Source: Nematostella vectensis
Taxonomy: Eukaryota; Cnidaria; Anthozoa; Actiniaria; Edwardsiidae
Assembly (NCBI RefSeq): GCF_932526225.1
Contig: NC_064039.1
Span: 14,526,139-14,590,138 of the forward strand
Reading direction: 5' to 3'
DNA: 64,000 bases
In this document: in pieces, positions 1-11,755 of the stretch
How positions within the stretch are numbered: the first letter of the stretch is position 1
Layout of the letters: each line of letters opens with the position of its first letter
Program-made: the position numbers and the translations under genes
The notes under the pieces: model-generated
The model's input: the letters and a program-made list of their open reading frames with translations, nothing else
Databases searched by the model: none
Told to the model about the DNA's origin: nothing

Positions 1-3000
1 GAAAACAAAGACAACAAACAATATGCACTATGGCTGGTATTTATTACACTTCCATGTGAGTCTCCTGAGATAAATAATGACATGTTATGAATAGGGCATG
101 AACTTTGTGGATAAAATGCTGGCTGGTAGGACAAGTCTCAAGTTTCCAGAGGAAGAATTTTGCACGAAATATTATTTCTCTCAATTCTCATTCAAACTTC
201 ATGTTATCAGCTTCATTCAAAGGAAAAAATACTTGAATAGGGTCACACTTTTCTTATCATTGTATCCTTTTTGTATTATATCCTTTTTACTTTATTCTTA
301 ATAATTACGACCAAAGGAATGAGTATGAAAATCTCCTACTTGTTCTCTACGTAAATTGATGTCAATTGCTTCTGAAGAAAAAAAATATTTCATCTCTTTT
401 TTTTAATGTTCCATGTTTTGTTACCTTGTTACCTTATATTAAAATATATGTTGAAAAAGAAATATTAAAGAGACTAAGTTTTATTGTTCTTTTTGTATAA
501 ATTGGCTATTAGTCGCACTGAGGCAAATGCTAGACTTACCGTCTCTATTCAATTTAAGTAAATTACTTAGTTAAAAATTGATTTGATTTGGGATAACTCT
601 GTTCTATCCGTATTTTTCCCAGGTTATCATGTTCACTTTTTATACCAATAACATACTGATATTCTACTTTTCGGCTTTTCTTATCTAAAAGAGCGCCCCA
701 GACAAATTAAGTAATTGCATAGAAAGAGCATTTTCTTTCTCTTCCTTGTGTTATTTCAGTGTTTTCGCCTTATTGTCTGCGAAGTGCAGTTCTCTAAATA
801 AACTAATTACTCACTTCCGTCGGCCGATACAATTAAGTGGTTTTTGATGAGCCAAATTGATCAAATTCTTTTAATTGCAAAACCTCGTCCATTTTATCAC
901 ATAATGCGCAGATGCGGTCCATCTTCAAAAGAATGAAAATTCATATCCCAAAATCTCATCAGATACAAAAGCCAACTAGTTACGTTTAAAAGAGTAAAAA
1001 AGAAAGAGTAAAAAAGTAGTAATCAGTAAAACAACGGCGAATAGGACTATATACATATTTAGAATATTCAAAGGTAAGGTTGGTTTTAGCTCGTGGTTTT
1101 CGAGGAATCGCTTATTCATCGCTCTTGTTGAGTGGGTGAGCGTAAAATAAAAGGAAATGAAGAAATATCGGGAGAATTTCTATAAGGTCTGGTAAAACTC
1201 GATCAATAATTGATCGATAGTGAGTAAAATTTCAATTTGTGGTCACTTAAGGTTTATGAAAAAAATGCCTTTTGATGAATGTATTTTTCAATCTTTTTAA
1301 AGGGATATCTGACAGTATTTAATATGTGTCGAGATGATCAAAAAAGCTTCAAAATCCAATTGGCAGCCCAGTATTTGATGACTTTCCCGTCTCTTTATTG
1401 CTGTCAATTGATAGCAAAAGTAAAATGTTTCAGAAAATATGACTTGTGAAAAACGCACCGGTTTCTTTTCGTACATTCTTCTTTAATATCCAGCCCGGAG
1501 TATTTATATAATAACATCAGTTATTGGCCCTAAGCACATATTGAAAATATTTTCAAATTTATCCCCTGATCTTTTATTGGATATCTTATCCCAGATGTCG
1601 GACCTGTATTTTTATCTGACATATGAATTGATTGTTGAGCCTGAATTTTTTTCAGCGCGACAAGTTCATGGTCTCCGGTTCGCTTACCAGACAATCATAA
1701 AAGGTTATTTCGATAGAAAGCAGAAGCAATTACAGAAATGTAAATCTGTCAAGAAAACAACGCATGTTTATACCAATCCTATTAGGAGAAGACATAATAG
1801 ATAATCTGAGCTTTTTCGCTATGATTTGAACATCTCTGTTTTTCATCCGGGGGGAACATTTTAAGCGGAGATCAATTCTCCTTTAATCTTACCGCTAAAT
1901 ATCATTCAATTCTCTCTCACTTATCAAAGCAATCTGAAAGAATCTGCAAATACAAATAAACACCAAAGCAACCTCTGCACCTGGGAGAATTGATGGAAGC
2001 CTTGGCGTTATCAAGTTTTCCCAGCTCTTTCAAGTTTTGTTTTTATTGCAAACATGAATGGTTTCGTGCGTAGATTGGGCCAAATGCGGCGGTTTTGGGT
2101 TTCAGCTGTTTTCCCCAAGGCTGTTTTCATTATTGAGAACAAAAAGCCAAAAGAACCCCTTAACCGACCGAGCATGGATGCTCTTGGTTCGTTTGTTATA
2201 TTGTCTAGCTGTTACTGGCAATTTAGTTAATCTATTGACTGTGAACTTCACAGTGTGAGGTCGGTTTAGGTTTTCGTGCTAAGCCATTCTTAGCTCTGTA
2301 AGAGTCTGTTTGTTCAGTGGAAAAACACCACATTCATGTCAACACAAGCATGCCTTTCGCGTCGCCTCAGCGTTATAATAATAACTGGAATAGCCCCTAG
2401 CTATTTAGCTTCTAGCTGTGAAAAGGGCCAATAATGCCTAAACCAGGCTTTTGTTATGGTTTTCGCGTCGGTTGACGAGGTTCATGATCATAACTTCCAT
2501 ATTCTTCCTCCTAGGGACCTGTAACTTTAAGCTGAATTACACGTGTGTTCACACACAATAAACTTGCATGTACGCTTTGTATTTGAGTACACAAACACAC
2601 TCTTGACATTATAAATTCGCAGAGAATAGAAACCGTGCGCAATTAACATATAGACCATATTTTTTTCCTTCTCTTTCCGCAGGCTAGAAAGATTTCCTAC
2701 TGACGTGGTAAATTTTTTTATTGTTTCCTTTTGAAACGCCAAAGAAAAATTTCAGCTCAGTCAACGCTTTACTCGAGTATTCGAGATGACTTCGATTTAT
2801 TCTGTCTTGCTTCAGACTAATCCTAGATTGTGATAAAGGTGCCGAAAGTCTTTAAGCAGATTAGCCAGCGAAAACGCTCGTTAAATGTTCTTTTGTAGGG
2901 CAGTTTATTTGGGGTAAAGACTCCAGATTTTTGGCAACTTTCTTGGAAAGGAATCACATACGACAATACAATTACGTTATCTGCTTTGAGACGTTCTACG

Positions 3001-3182
3001 GCACATATACGAATCTCTTACTCCGCGAAAATTGTACATCGCCTGATTTGCGGGCACTCGAGCGCAGATCTACTAATCCATTTATCGAAAAAGACATTTA
3101 TATTTTCAATATAACTTAAGTCGTCTATAAAAGAGTCAATATACTCCGTTGATTCGTATAAAAAATACTTAGATTGAAGTTA
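1..3182. other. intergenic, no gene supported
   Basis: AT-rich DNA with many poly-A/T runs. The only open frames are below about 90 codons, lack homology I can recognise, and the longest (near 1541-1804) begins with TTG rather than ATG. A TTTATT on the plus strand at 2904-2909 is an AATAAA on the minus strand and could serve gene A downstream of its stop. I see nothing else to annotate. Confidence 0.6.
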
Positions 3183-3198
3183 TCAATTCGATCTCAGT

Positions 3199-4182
3199 CT
3201 AAGAGCGCCGCTCGCTTGCGTTCGCCGTGCGATCTGTTCTGACGGGATTATGATTCGGGCACAAGTTAACCGCCTCGTCGTAACTTGGCGGCAGTTCGTG
3301 ATCCAAGCAAACACTGTGATACGATGGCGGTCCGCGAAAAAGATTACATGCAAGAGGTCTCGGTAAATCAGTGCCTGTTCCCGTGCTGCTGAATCCGTAA
3401 AGCCCCGGGAATAAAGCCCATGAAGCCGCGACACGGAACACGCTCGGGTCCGTATCTGTCTGAGTGTGTTGTTCTGCGCTTGTGCGCTCAATCTGTGCTG
3501 TCTCATTTGTGCACGGACTATTGTACGGGCTGGCACTTTGTCGCGTTCTATATCCTCGTAAGCTAATGTATTTCGACTCCCGGAGGAAACAACAACACAT
3601 AACAATGAGAAAAACAGCTGCAGTTAAAATGGCTGCCGATAAAAAACCGGCCCTTGATAGAGTATTCGCAGACTTTTCTAAAGTACTCGTCTCTGTCACT
3701 TCGATAGGGGTACAAGAGCTGTTCCTGCAATCGACCCCGCTGTTGTGCTCTTGTCTGGTGGTATTAGACCTTGTAATCGGCCTAGCAGTCGTACTCAGGT
3801 TAAATAAGTGGCAATCCTTCGCCTTTATACATTTGTGTCCGCAACATTTTCTCCCGTGAAGGTTATTTGGTGAGTCTGCGTGCTTAGCGTAATCGCGGCA
3901 GTCCGCGTCCGTTTGACATGAGCTCGTTCTTGATTCTATCGGTTTACACTCGTGTTTTACGCACACTGCTCCCTTGATGCAATGAGTATCATAATAGCAC
4001 TCTTTCTCGCTTTTTAAAAAGCATTTAGGCCAAGAGCGGCATCGATTGTCGCAGCAAACTTGGTGCGGTTTGCAGTTGGAGTCGCGATCACAAGCCCTTA
4101 CTCCCTGATGCACCAACCTCAACGAAACCTGTAGCACGAAAAATGTCATCATTAATTCTCTGCTCGCTCCGAACACGACCAT
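3199..4182 (-). CDS. gene A: Cys-rich single-pass membrane protein with two cytoplasmic PPxY motifs
   Basis: Intronless ORF of about 327 residues. The first real ATG is at 4182; the frame is open upstream only from a TTG. The N-terminus ends in a hydrophobic stretch that fits a signal peptide (a second ATG pair just before it is an alternative start). The ectodomain has 18 cysteines, including two CC-x-x-x-C clusters (CCDNRC, CCGHKC) and D-x-D-C turns, recalling WAP, EB-module or dickkopf-like disulfide domains, and three N-x-S/T sites. One transmembrane helix lies near residues 178-199 and is followed by CCC and a basic stop-transfer. The roughly 125-residue tail ends with PPSYHS (about 285-290) and PPSYDEA (about 298-304), consensus ligands for WW domains. 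Relatives are genes B, C and D in this window. Seen: architecture and motifs. Inferred: surface protein that recruits WW-domain ubiquitin ligases. No named orthologue recognised; Shisa/WBP1-type adaptors share the general layout. Confidence 0.82.
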   Translation of the reverse strand: MVVFGASRELMMTFFVLQVSLRLVHQGVRACDRDSNCKPHQVCCDNRCRSWPKCFLKSEKECYYDTHCIKGAVCVKHECKPIESRTSSCQTDADCRDYAKHADSPNNLHGRKCCGHKCIKAKDCHLFNLSTTARPITRSNTTRQEHNSGVDCRNSSCTPIEVTETSTLEKSANTLSRAGFLSAAILTAAVFLIVMCCCFLRESKYISLRGYRTRQSASPYNSPCTNETAQIERTSAEQHTQTDTDPSVFRVAASWALFPGLYGFSSTGTGTDLPRPLACNLFRGPPSYHSVCLDHELPPSYDEAVNLCPNHNPVRTDRTANASERRS

Positions 4183-4368
4183 ACTCGAAAACAAACCACA
4201 GAGTCTTCCGGGGGATTTTGAAGGTTCTTTTATGGCTTAGATTAATAGCTCTTGAGGCTCCAAATAATCCTTGAGAACATGACAAGTCGCCGTACGGCCT
4301 CGTCAAGGCTACCTGAAGTACCAAATGAACGCTCCACACGGGCGCACAGCCATTTGTGTCTGTTTTCG

Positions 4369-4410
4369 TGACGTGCCCGTGGCGCGGCGGCAGTGGTATT
4401 TGTGACGCAC
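4369..4410 (-). promoter_or_regulatory. CRE/ATF-like half sites upstream of gene A
   Basis: TGACGTGC (4369-4376) and TGACGCAC (4403-4410) lie about 190-230 bp upstream of the gene A start, in a locally GC-rich, CpG-containing patch. The TGACG core is the bZIP (CREB/ATF) half site. Similar sites lie upstream of genes B and C and of the DUF4419 gene. Function is inferred from sequence only. Confidence 0.4.
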
Positions 4411-4412
4411 CA

Positions 4413-7400
4413 ATGTGCTGTCAGATCGCCCGCCGTGCGCCTGTCACATTAGCATAATAAGGTAAACATTTTTGGCCATCAGAGAGCTCTAGGGAGCACC
4501 GGAACGAGCTGTTGTTCCTTTTCCAAACATATCATTGGCAGGCGGCTTAGATCACTAATGGGACTCTATTACTGTGCAACTCTCGCGTTTTTCGGTTGTT
4601 TTGGTCGATTTTTCCTCATGAGCGTTTAAACAAGGCAGGCTTTTGCTTTTACATGTTTATATTACTCAATCAAGACATTCCTAAACGTTCCCAATACTAT
4701 TGCTCTAAAGTGCTCAGCTATTCGCGCCTTTCGTACAATATGTAAAACATTCAATTGATTGCTAAGTAAACTTCACTTTTACACTTTTTAAATAATAACG
4801 AGGTGTCGATTGCGTGACAAAGAGGGATAGAGTCACGAGCGATTTTCGCTATCTGCCGTTTGCCAAAGTTTGACAACCTTTTTCGAGAATGTTAATCGCA
4901 AGAGTCATTTTAGGTCAACATCGGCTCTCTGGCGCTATTAGCATAAAAGACATAACACTTAGAACAAGCGACAGGCGAAGAATCGACTTACTTTTCTCTC
5001 AGAAACTTTTCTCTCAGAATACCCAAATAAAAGATGTCGACTCTTGTCTGGGCTAGACCTGGCAAACATTGCATTAATGAGCACTTTTATAGCCTCAAGA
5101 AAAATAAACAGTTTAATTAAAGGAGTACTTATCAAGCTTGTGGTCAGACGAGCGTACTAAAACTTAAAGTATCTCATCAAATATACCCATTCTCTCTACA
5201 CCTCGATCTCTTGTGTTTTAATTATTTTCAGATTCAAACTCAAAGAAAACAGTCTCCGTCATTCGAGATGCCCCTAATGCCAAAAATCAACCTTGCTACC
5301 GTTTATTCCGGCTGCTATAAACCTTAATTTTTCTCCACAAACAGACGAAATTCGTCCACAACATAGCCAGCGTTGTATTGTTATTATACAAACCCTAGAC
5401 TAGGCCGGAACGGAAACAAAAACATCTAGCCTAGCCCTCCAAAAAAATAATAATACGATCAAGATAGGCAACTCGAAAAGTTTTATACATGCTTTTAAAG
5501 AGTTTAGAGTGATAAGAATTTTGTGATATATTTTTTTAACTACATTCGTCGCATCGAAGCGAAATGATCCCCTACGATTCCTCTGTATTGTGACGGCTAG
5601 GGAAAAAACGTGGACTAGATAAAAAGCTCCAGTTTATCGGTAATCGTTCTTGTTAGTAATCTCTCTTACGGCTCTAGTGCTTTATTACTGAAATACCTAA
5701 TCAAGGCAATAAAACACTCCATTCAAGCGGAACTTGTTACCCTGGAGGCCTTTTTGAGACTAAGGTCGCGAGAAAGTGCGATCTGGCTAACTAGTGCCTG
5801 TGAACTGAACGCACGCTTCCTGTCAAAAAATGTGTTTCAGTTCCAACCTTTGCTACTCGCTTTTCGGCATCCTTTGGAGTTTTGTTTTTCCGGTTTGATG
5901 ATAATAGAGTCTCAAAATACATTTTAATTGGATTGCAAAGGCGCGTCTTTCCCCAGGGTACATTTGCTTGTCTGGGCGCAAGCGGTTTTTCAACCGAACT
6001 TTTGGACCAAATGAAATCATTCGTAAGGCGCTTTTAATCTAAGTTATGATCTCCCCGAAACATCATATAGAATTTCATTGACTAAGTAGATTGCAGTATG
6101 AAAACTTACTAACTAGAAAAAAAACGTAATCCTTTTATACTTGCCTATTCTTTTCCATACCCTACCCTATAAGGAACTCTATACAGGCTAGCTCACAGAC
6201 ATGCAAGCGCCTAAGTAGATCGTTTTCACCTAAACGGTTTAAAAAAGGCTTAAGCGGAATGAATTCGCTTCTGTCGGTCCCTTTGATAGGTATTCCTCCC
6301 TCGGGGCATGATCGCTTCGAGGCTCTTAATGCAATATAAACCTGCCGCCGTATTTTTTCATCATGGTTTCTTCTGCGCCATTCTTGTCGTACCACATGAT
6401 TGCATATCGCCGGTGTGAGGACTTGTCGGTAATATTTGTAAACAACAAGCGTGACACGATCACGCACTTAACTAAAGAGTGATAAATTAAAGGTAAAATG
6501 AGCGTTTTTTCTTCTCTTTTATCGGCAACCTCTTTGTTTGTACCTTTTGCCGACCAACTACCTACAGGTCTATTGTATTGTTACTGTCGTTTCGCCATTT
6601 TGCAGTGTTAACGTCAAAGCTAATATCAGCTTTCGTATCTATGTTTATTCAGTAGAGAAAACTAGTAGCATCATGAAAACATTTCGAGTCTACAGTATAA
6701 ATGTAAAAAAAAAACAATGGCTAATTATATTACCCAGCAGATATCTCTGATGATGAGCGCTGAGGTCTGTTTTGCGTCTTGCGCTGTCTAACCACAGGTA
6801 GCCCATGCAATAGTGTCGGAGCTTGTTCGTAGCTAGGAATCGACTGTTCTCAGAGGTAAAACAATGTGACGAGTGGATTTAAGTAGCCATTTATTTTGTG
6901 TGTGAAATGTTGTCAATACAATAGCCTTAAAACTTAGAATATGTCTTGGTTGTCAAATTTGGGGGTGGAAATGGAAATTAATTCTGTGTTACTTGACTCT
7001 CGCCCGATTGTGATCGGTAAAATTGCTAAACGATCTTGGCGTTGGCGACAGGGAACAATCACGTCATTTTTCCAGCCACAGTAGTAAAAGTACACTACTT
7101 ACTTCTTTGCTAACAGGACATCTACAGTTTCGATATAATTTAATGTTATCTATAATGTATTCTCTTGGCTTCGCGAACAAAGATTTCACGGCGATGGTCC
7201 ACGACACGTCCATTTTATGGCAGTACTGTTGTGGTTTCAGGTAAAGTATAAGTAGTAAATCCTGCTGCTGTTCATCGACTCTAAGGTCCAGTTGGTTAAA
7301 ATCAGAAATAATTGTTAATATTGCCGAAAAGCGTCTGAGATTGTCACCGACACTCGACTCGAAACTCGAAATGTCCCCTCCAGAGCGGTCGAAAACCGCT

Positions 7401-8442
7401 ATGCACTGATTTAGTCCTCATAATGAGTACTCATTTAACGAGAACAAGCGGGCTTAGGCTCAATAAAAGCTTGTTTATTCAGGTTTTCAAAAATATCTTG
7501 GCGGCCATGTGGAATGGTAGCTTTCATATAGAAAATCGAGTGTTAAGTGACCTTGGACAATGTCGCACCCGCCGCCATTTGCAGAATGCTTTTCTACACA
7601 GCCCGTTTAAGAAAAGTGAATAATAACACCTAATTTCACTTGAAATGCCGATATTTTTTGTCAATAGTAGGAAGAATAATCACAAAATCATACTCTTTAT
7701 ATACTTTTCGAAGTTTTACAAAGAGTTTAAGTTTAGTCGGTTTTTATGTTCGGTGACGTTTTTACACCAGTGCGCCGCTAATTAATTTCAATTTCTAGCG
7801 CTTTTCTATTATAAACTGTAAATTGGACAACAATAGCAGGCCTCAAATTTTGGAGGGGTACAATGCAATAAGATTATTAGGGAAGGGGAGGGGGGGGGGG
7901 GGGGGCAGTGAAGCAAGGATCACCAAACAATTATAGTGCGTTCACGCGCATCACATAACCAAACTAATTGAGCCGGTTTATAACATGGTATATTTTCGAG
8001 CCGCGGGGTTATCGAGAATAGGCGTGTCGCAATCGCAATTCAAGAACTTCCTGTTAGTCTAGTGTTTAACAAACAAATTGTGTATTTGTTTACCTCGTAA
8101 ACATCAAGTGAACAAATCAGTAAGTAACTTTCTCGAGTCAGACCCTACTTAGTTTGTGAAGCTGCTCCATAACGGTCTAAGCCGCCTGAGAAAATAAAAC
8201 CTTCAGTCAACAAGTACAAACCTTCAGCACTGGACACCTTTGTGACGATTCTATTGTCAGGTCAGTGTATGGGGAGGGGCGTGTCGGAAAGAACGATATT
8301 TTTTAGAGCAAGATATGTACGCCGTTTCGAACTCGGTGCTATCAACCTTCCTAAAGACGTGCTTCTTTGACAGTAATCAAAGCTTTTTGTAACGACACAG
8401 ACATTGTAGAAACGATAAGTTTAATTTATTAATATGATGTAT
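4413..8442. other. intergenic, no gene supported
   Basis: About 4 kb of AT-rich DNA. A minus-strand frame of about 100 codons at 6162-6467 starts with GTG and resembles nothing I know. A G-run lies at 7890-7905. No domain, splice-bounded exon, RNA gene or clear transposon end was recognised. It could hold distal regulatory DNA for gene A or the DUF4419 gene. Confidence 0.55.
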
Positions 8443-8712
8443 CAGGCGCGTACATCAGACGCGTACACAGGGGGTGCGCAGCATGATTGCGCACATCCTC
8501 CCCCTTGGCCACAAGAAGTGGGCCATTTTTTTAATCGTGCCGTTAAACACAATCCTTGTCCATATGAAACCTATGACTGCGAACCCCCCATCCTCGAGAA
8601 CACAGGGCGTCGCAGTTCTGCCACCTCGCTCTCGCGCCTCGAACGCTGACCGCGACGTCCTGGGTTCTCGAGGATGCGCACCTCCCCTCAGCCAATCCTG
8701 GGTAAGCGCCTG
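8443..8712. mobile_element. MITE, family with CAGGCGCGTAC ends (interrupted copy)
   Basis: Starts CAGGCGCGTAC and ends with the inverse, here slightly diverged as GTAAGCGCCTG. The interior (a 'ccttggcc..aa.aagtgggccatttttt' type stretch and a C-rich patch before 'caatcctgggta') matches the cleaner copy at 58505-58661. Longer than that copy because an 88-bp palindromic element sits inside at 8589-8676. No coding capacity. Other family members or fragments: 9350-9470, 39092-39370, 53702-53826. Confidence 0.75.
8589..8676. mobile_element. 88-bp palindromic element nested in the MITE
   Basis: Left arm CATCCTCGAGAACACAGGGC and right arm the inverse of CATCCTCGAGAACCCAGGAC, with the match continuing into GTCGC on both sides: about 23 of 25 positions pair. 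The clean copy of the host element at 58505-58661 lacks this block, so it looks like a younger insertion. No ORF. Confidence 0.6.
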
Positions 8713-8784
8713 TAAGCGATAACCACACTTTGACCGAAATTGAAACTGAACTCATCAGAAAGAGAGGTATAATCGAATTCAAGA

Positions 8785-8967
8785 GTGCGCGAACCCTGCA
8801 AGAGGGATGTAGAGATACGAAGGAGAGGCTTGCAGGGATACGAGGGAGAGGGTTTTAAGGATACGAGGGAGGTGCTTGAAGGGATACGAGAGGGAGGGGC
8901 TTGTAGGGATACGAGGGAGGGGCTTGTAGGGATACGAGGGGGAGGGGCTTGTAGAGATACGATGGAG
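8785..8967. repeat. 23-bp minisatellite, block 1
   Basis: Imperfect tandem copies of a roughly 23-bp unit of the type gcttgtagggatacgaggga. The block begins with a leader gcgcgaaccctgcaagaggg that also begins block 2 at 9477, so the two blocks share a common origin. Open frames across it are by-products of the repeat. Confidence 0.85.
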
Positions 8968-9349
8968 ACCATCATGGTCTCTTGTCGAATTAGAAATCCC
9001 TCTGGACTAACTTCATGTTAGTCGTGAGGGTGTCCATCTCTCACTGTCACCGTAACAACGAGAGTTACCGGGAGAACTCTCTCGTTACTGAAAGCAGACA
9101 GATCATACAAGACGATGAACCCGGCCCGTGCAATCAACAGATACTAGCTAAACGCCCATGCAGGCGTGCCTTGTTGAAAGTGGTCGTAACAAGACACATA
9201 CCACAATGCCACGGTGGAAGAAGGGTAGGGTCAGAAGTGCAATACGTAGATCTCGCCTTCTTATGCTCGAATAAGGTAAATGGAATCAAAATACAGGCGA
9301 GGACAGGTGTCTGTACGTTACCATAGAGATCCAGATTGCTGGAAAATAC

Positions 9350-9470
9350 TAGGTGTGTATCCAAGATTTGCAGAGGGGGAGGGGAGGGGGTGCGCAGTCT
9401 TAGGTATCATATGGAAAAGGATAGTATTACTTAAAAGGAATTACCTTTTTTTGGGCAGCCAAGATAGGCA
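9350..9470. mobile_element. degenerate copy of the CAGGCGCGTAC MITE
   Basis: Contains the G-rich stretch, 'gtgcgcagtc', 'ggtatcatatggaaaa' and 'agtatt' segments in the order seen in the copy at 39092-39370 and, inverted, at 58505-58661. Ends are eroded. It lies between the two minisatellite blocks. Confidence 0.55.
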
Positions 9471-9476
9471 GAGGGT

Positions 9477-9949
9477 TTGCGCGAACCCTGCAAGAGGGAG
9501 AGGCTTGACGGGATACGAGGGAGAGGCTTGTAGAGATACGAGGGAGAAGCTTGTAGGGATACGAGGGAGAGGCTTGTAAGGATACGAGGGAGGTGCTTGA
9601 AGGGATACGAGGGGGAGGGGCTTGTAGGGATACGAGGGAGGGGCTTGTAGGGATACGAGGGGGAGGGGCTTGTAGAGATACGATGGAGAGGCTTATGGGG
9701 ATACGAGGGAGAGTCTTGAAGGGATACTAGGGAGGGGCTTGTAGGGATACGAGGGAAAGGCTTGTAAGGATACGAGGGAGAGGCTTGAAGGAATATGAGG
9801 GAGAGGCTTGTAGGGATACGAGGGAGAGAATTGAAGGAATACGAGGAAAAGTCTTGTAGGGATACGGGGGAAAGGCTTGTAAGGATACGAGGGAAAGGCT
9901 TGAAGGAATATGAGGGAGAGGCTTGTAGGGATACACGAAGGAGAGGCTC
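9477..9949. repeat. 23-bp minisatellite, block 2
   Basis: About 20 imperfect copies of the same 23-bp unit as block 1, after the same leader sequence. Because 23 is not a multiple of 3, the frame rotates from unit to unit, which explains the long but meaningless minus-strand ORF rich in Ser, Pro, Tyr and Leu. Confidence 0.88.
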
Positions 9950-10424
9950 ATTTCGGGGACTGCTCATCGGGATTGTTTCGTCTCCCGGGATCGATTTTAG
10001 GTCTTCCTCGCTTTCTTTTTTCGTCGGGTACCCATGTCATGGCTATATAACAAAGACGTTCTAGATCTTGTCTAAGCACATTTAGGACTCCTCATTCTCG
10101 ATGTGATCTTTTTCAGCAAAAGAAGTATTCCTTTTCCAGCATTATCTCCCTTCCAGGTCTCACAACCTTGTAACAAAACTGAGGTTACTGTGTGCCTGGT
10201 ACAACTTCATCTTCATTCTTCCAGTGATCTTTTTTTAAGCTACATATTCTTCTTAGTCTAGTGTAAGCAACCCTTGCTTTAAACAGCCTATGCTTGAGGT
10301 CTTTTACTCAATTAAAGCGACATATACAGACTACTACATATAACGGCTATATGACGAAACAACAGTTTTTAAAACAAAACTGACTGAACGCAGGCTAGCG
10401 CTGGCTCTCCTTTCTGCCGGCGCA

Positions 10425-10436
10425 ACGACGTAATGG
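10425..10436 (+). promoter_or_regulatory. CRE/ATF-like site upstream of the DUF4419 gene
   Basis: CGACGTAATGG about 135 bp upstream of the ATG; the ACGTAATGG core is identical to a site upstream of gene B (14441-14449). bZIP binding is inferred from the core only. Confidence 0.3.
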
Positions 10437-10567
10437 TAGCCCATGGTAGCCCACTTGCGAAATCTGCAAAGACAGGAACAGAAGAACACTTTTGATTTTG
10501 ATTAAGTCATCTGTATAGCTCCTTCCCTTTTGAAATTTTATACCGAAATCGAAGAGAAAAGAGAGCT

Positions 10568-11755
10568 ATGGGAAGCTCCAAGTCTTCCATGGGATCATCC
10601 CCAAACGGAGAGAACCTCAAACGGGTTTCCCTTTCAAATAAAACGCTGAAACTGGAATTTAAAGACACCAAGGAGTTTGGTCTCTTTACAGAAGGTAAAG
10701 CATCTGATCTGTTAGAGAGATACGCAAAGAAAAGAGAGTCACAATTACCGCCACATATGCTGTTGCAAAATATAAGCGTGGACGAGCATGGCGATCCCCA
10801 ATATCGCAGGAATGTCGGCGAACGAATCGCTACTCTCGGATCACAAGACGATATTATTGTCACCGAAGATGTTGGGATTTTCGCCGCCATTGTGACGGCG
10901 TATAACTACCATTGGATACTTCGTACTTGCCCCGAGGACTGGTGGTTCTGTGTGATTAAGAAAGTTTCTCAAGCAATTGATAATCACTCAAAAGAGCAAA
11001 CAGTGCGCACGTTTTTTGTGAACCACGAAGGCAAAAAGACAATAACAGTGAACGTGCCAACTCTAAGTATCTATGGCATCGACTATGAATGGTTTTTTGA
11101 CGAAATTTCCAAACAAATAGACCAGAGTATCAAAGTTCCTGGTTATGTGAAAACAATGACTGCAGATTTTTCCTCGACCACCGCTGTTCATAAGATAGTA
11201 TCACAAGTAACTGTAATGTCCTCAGTTCAAGAGTACTTTGATTTCGAATGCATGCTGTGTTGTGGTATACCTGCGATTGAAATGCTAGGCTCTAAGGAAG
11301 ACTGGGAAAATCTCCTCAGAAAAGCGAAACAATTGAGAAATCAACTGAAGCCTCTCAGAGATGTCCTACACCTGGAGAAGTGGTGGGAAACTGTTGAAAA
11401 TGTGTTTAGGAAACTGCTTGCTACCTTCCAGAATAACCCTGACAAGAAATGGTGGAGTCACATTCTAAGCTGGAAAGTTGGCTTTATGTCTGGTGAAGCG
11501 TCAGGGTGGGAAGGGTGGCTTGTTGATTTTCTTGATCACCCTGGAAGCCGCAAGGAAGATCATGCACTTCCCGGCGGGCTAGTGACAGTACCACTCATCT
11601 TCAGCACTCCTTGTGGCAAAAAGGATACGGCCGCTCTAGTGGCAGGTATGCTGGGTTTTACAGTACACAAGATAGATCATGAAGAGAGACCTTCAGTACA
11701 GCCATTCCAGGGTTGGTCTCTCCTGCTCGAAAAAAGATCTCCATTTCGTAATTAG
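10568..11755 (+). CDS. DUF4419 domain protein, intronless, with Src-like myristoylation N-terminus
   Basis: Single ORF of 395 residues from an ATG to TAG. The whole body fits DUF4419: an H-W-x-x-x-x-CPEDWW block (about residues 115-126), an internal C-G-I-P-A-I-E-M-L-G segment followed by EDW (about 236-252), W-rich stretches in the C-terminal half including an SGW motif, and a final GGLVTVP ... GMLGF ... GWSLL region. DUF4419 proteins are scattered among fungi, amoebae and basal animals; their activity is not established, as far as I know. The first residues, MGSSKSS, match the N-myristoylation consensus (Gly2, Ser6) and resemble the start of Src kinases, so membrane attachment is plausible. 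It lacks introns, unlike the nearby conserved genes, which suggests a retrocopy origin or lateral transfer, but codon use looks like the surroundings. Family call is confident; function unknown. Confidence 0.85.
   Translation: MGSSKSSMGSSPNGENLKRVSLSNKTLKLEFKDTKEFGLFTEGKASDLLERYAKKRESQLPPHMLLQNISVDEHGDPQYRRNVGERIATLGSQDDIIVTEDVGIFAAIVTAYNYHWILRTCPEDWWFCVIKKVSQAIDNHSKEQTVRTFFVNHEGKKTITVNVPTLSIYGIDYEWFFDEISKQIDQSIKVPGYVKTMTADFSSTTAVHKIVSQVTVMSSVQEYFDFECMLCCGIPAIEMLGSKEDWENLLRKAKQLRNQLKPLRDVLHLEKWWETVENVFRKLLATFQNNPDKKWWSHILSWKVGFMSGEASGWEGWLVDFLDHPGSRKEDHALPGGLVTVPLIFSTPCGKKDTAALVAGMLGFTVHKIDHEERPSVQPFQGWSLLLEKRSPFRN

Noticed and set aside
1541-1804. 87-codon plus-strand frame
   Set aside because: Begins with TTG, no ATG near the start, no recognisable family or splice context.
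3464-3859. 131-codon plus-strand ORF
   Set aside because: Antisense shadow of gene A.
6162-6467. 101-codon minus-strand frame rich in charged residues
   Set aside because: Begins with GTG, matches no family I know, and has no promoter or splice support.
8443-8712. Possible protein-coding ORFs across the MITE
   Set aside because: Short overlapping frames on both strands within a non-coding palindromic element.
9431-9967. 178-codon minus-strand ORF rich in Ser, Pro, Tyr and Leu
   Set aside because: Translation of the 23-bp minisatellite; frame rotates with each unit and no non-repeat domain is present.
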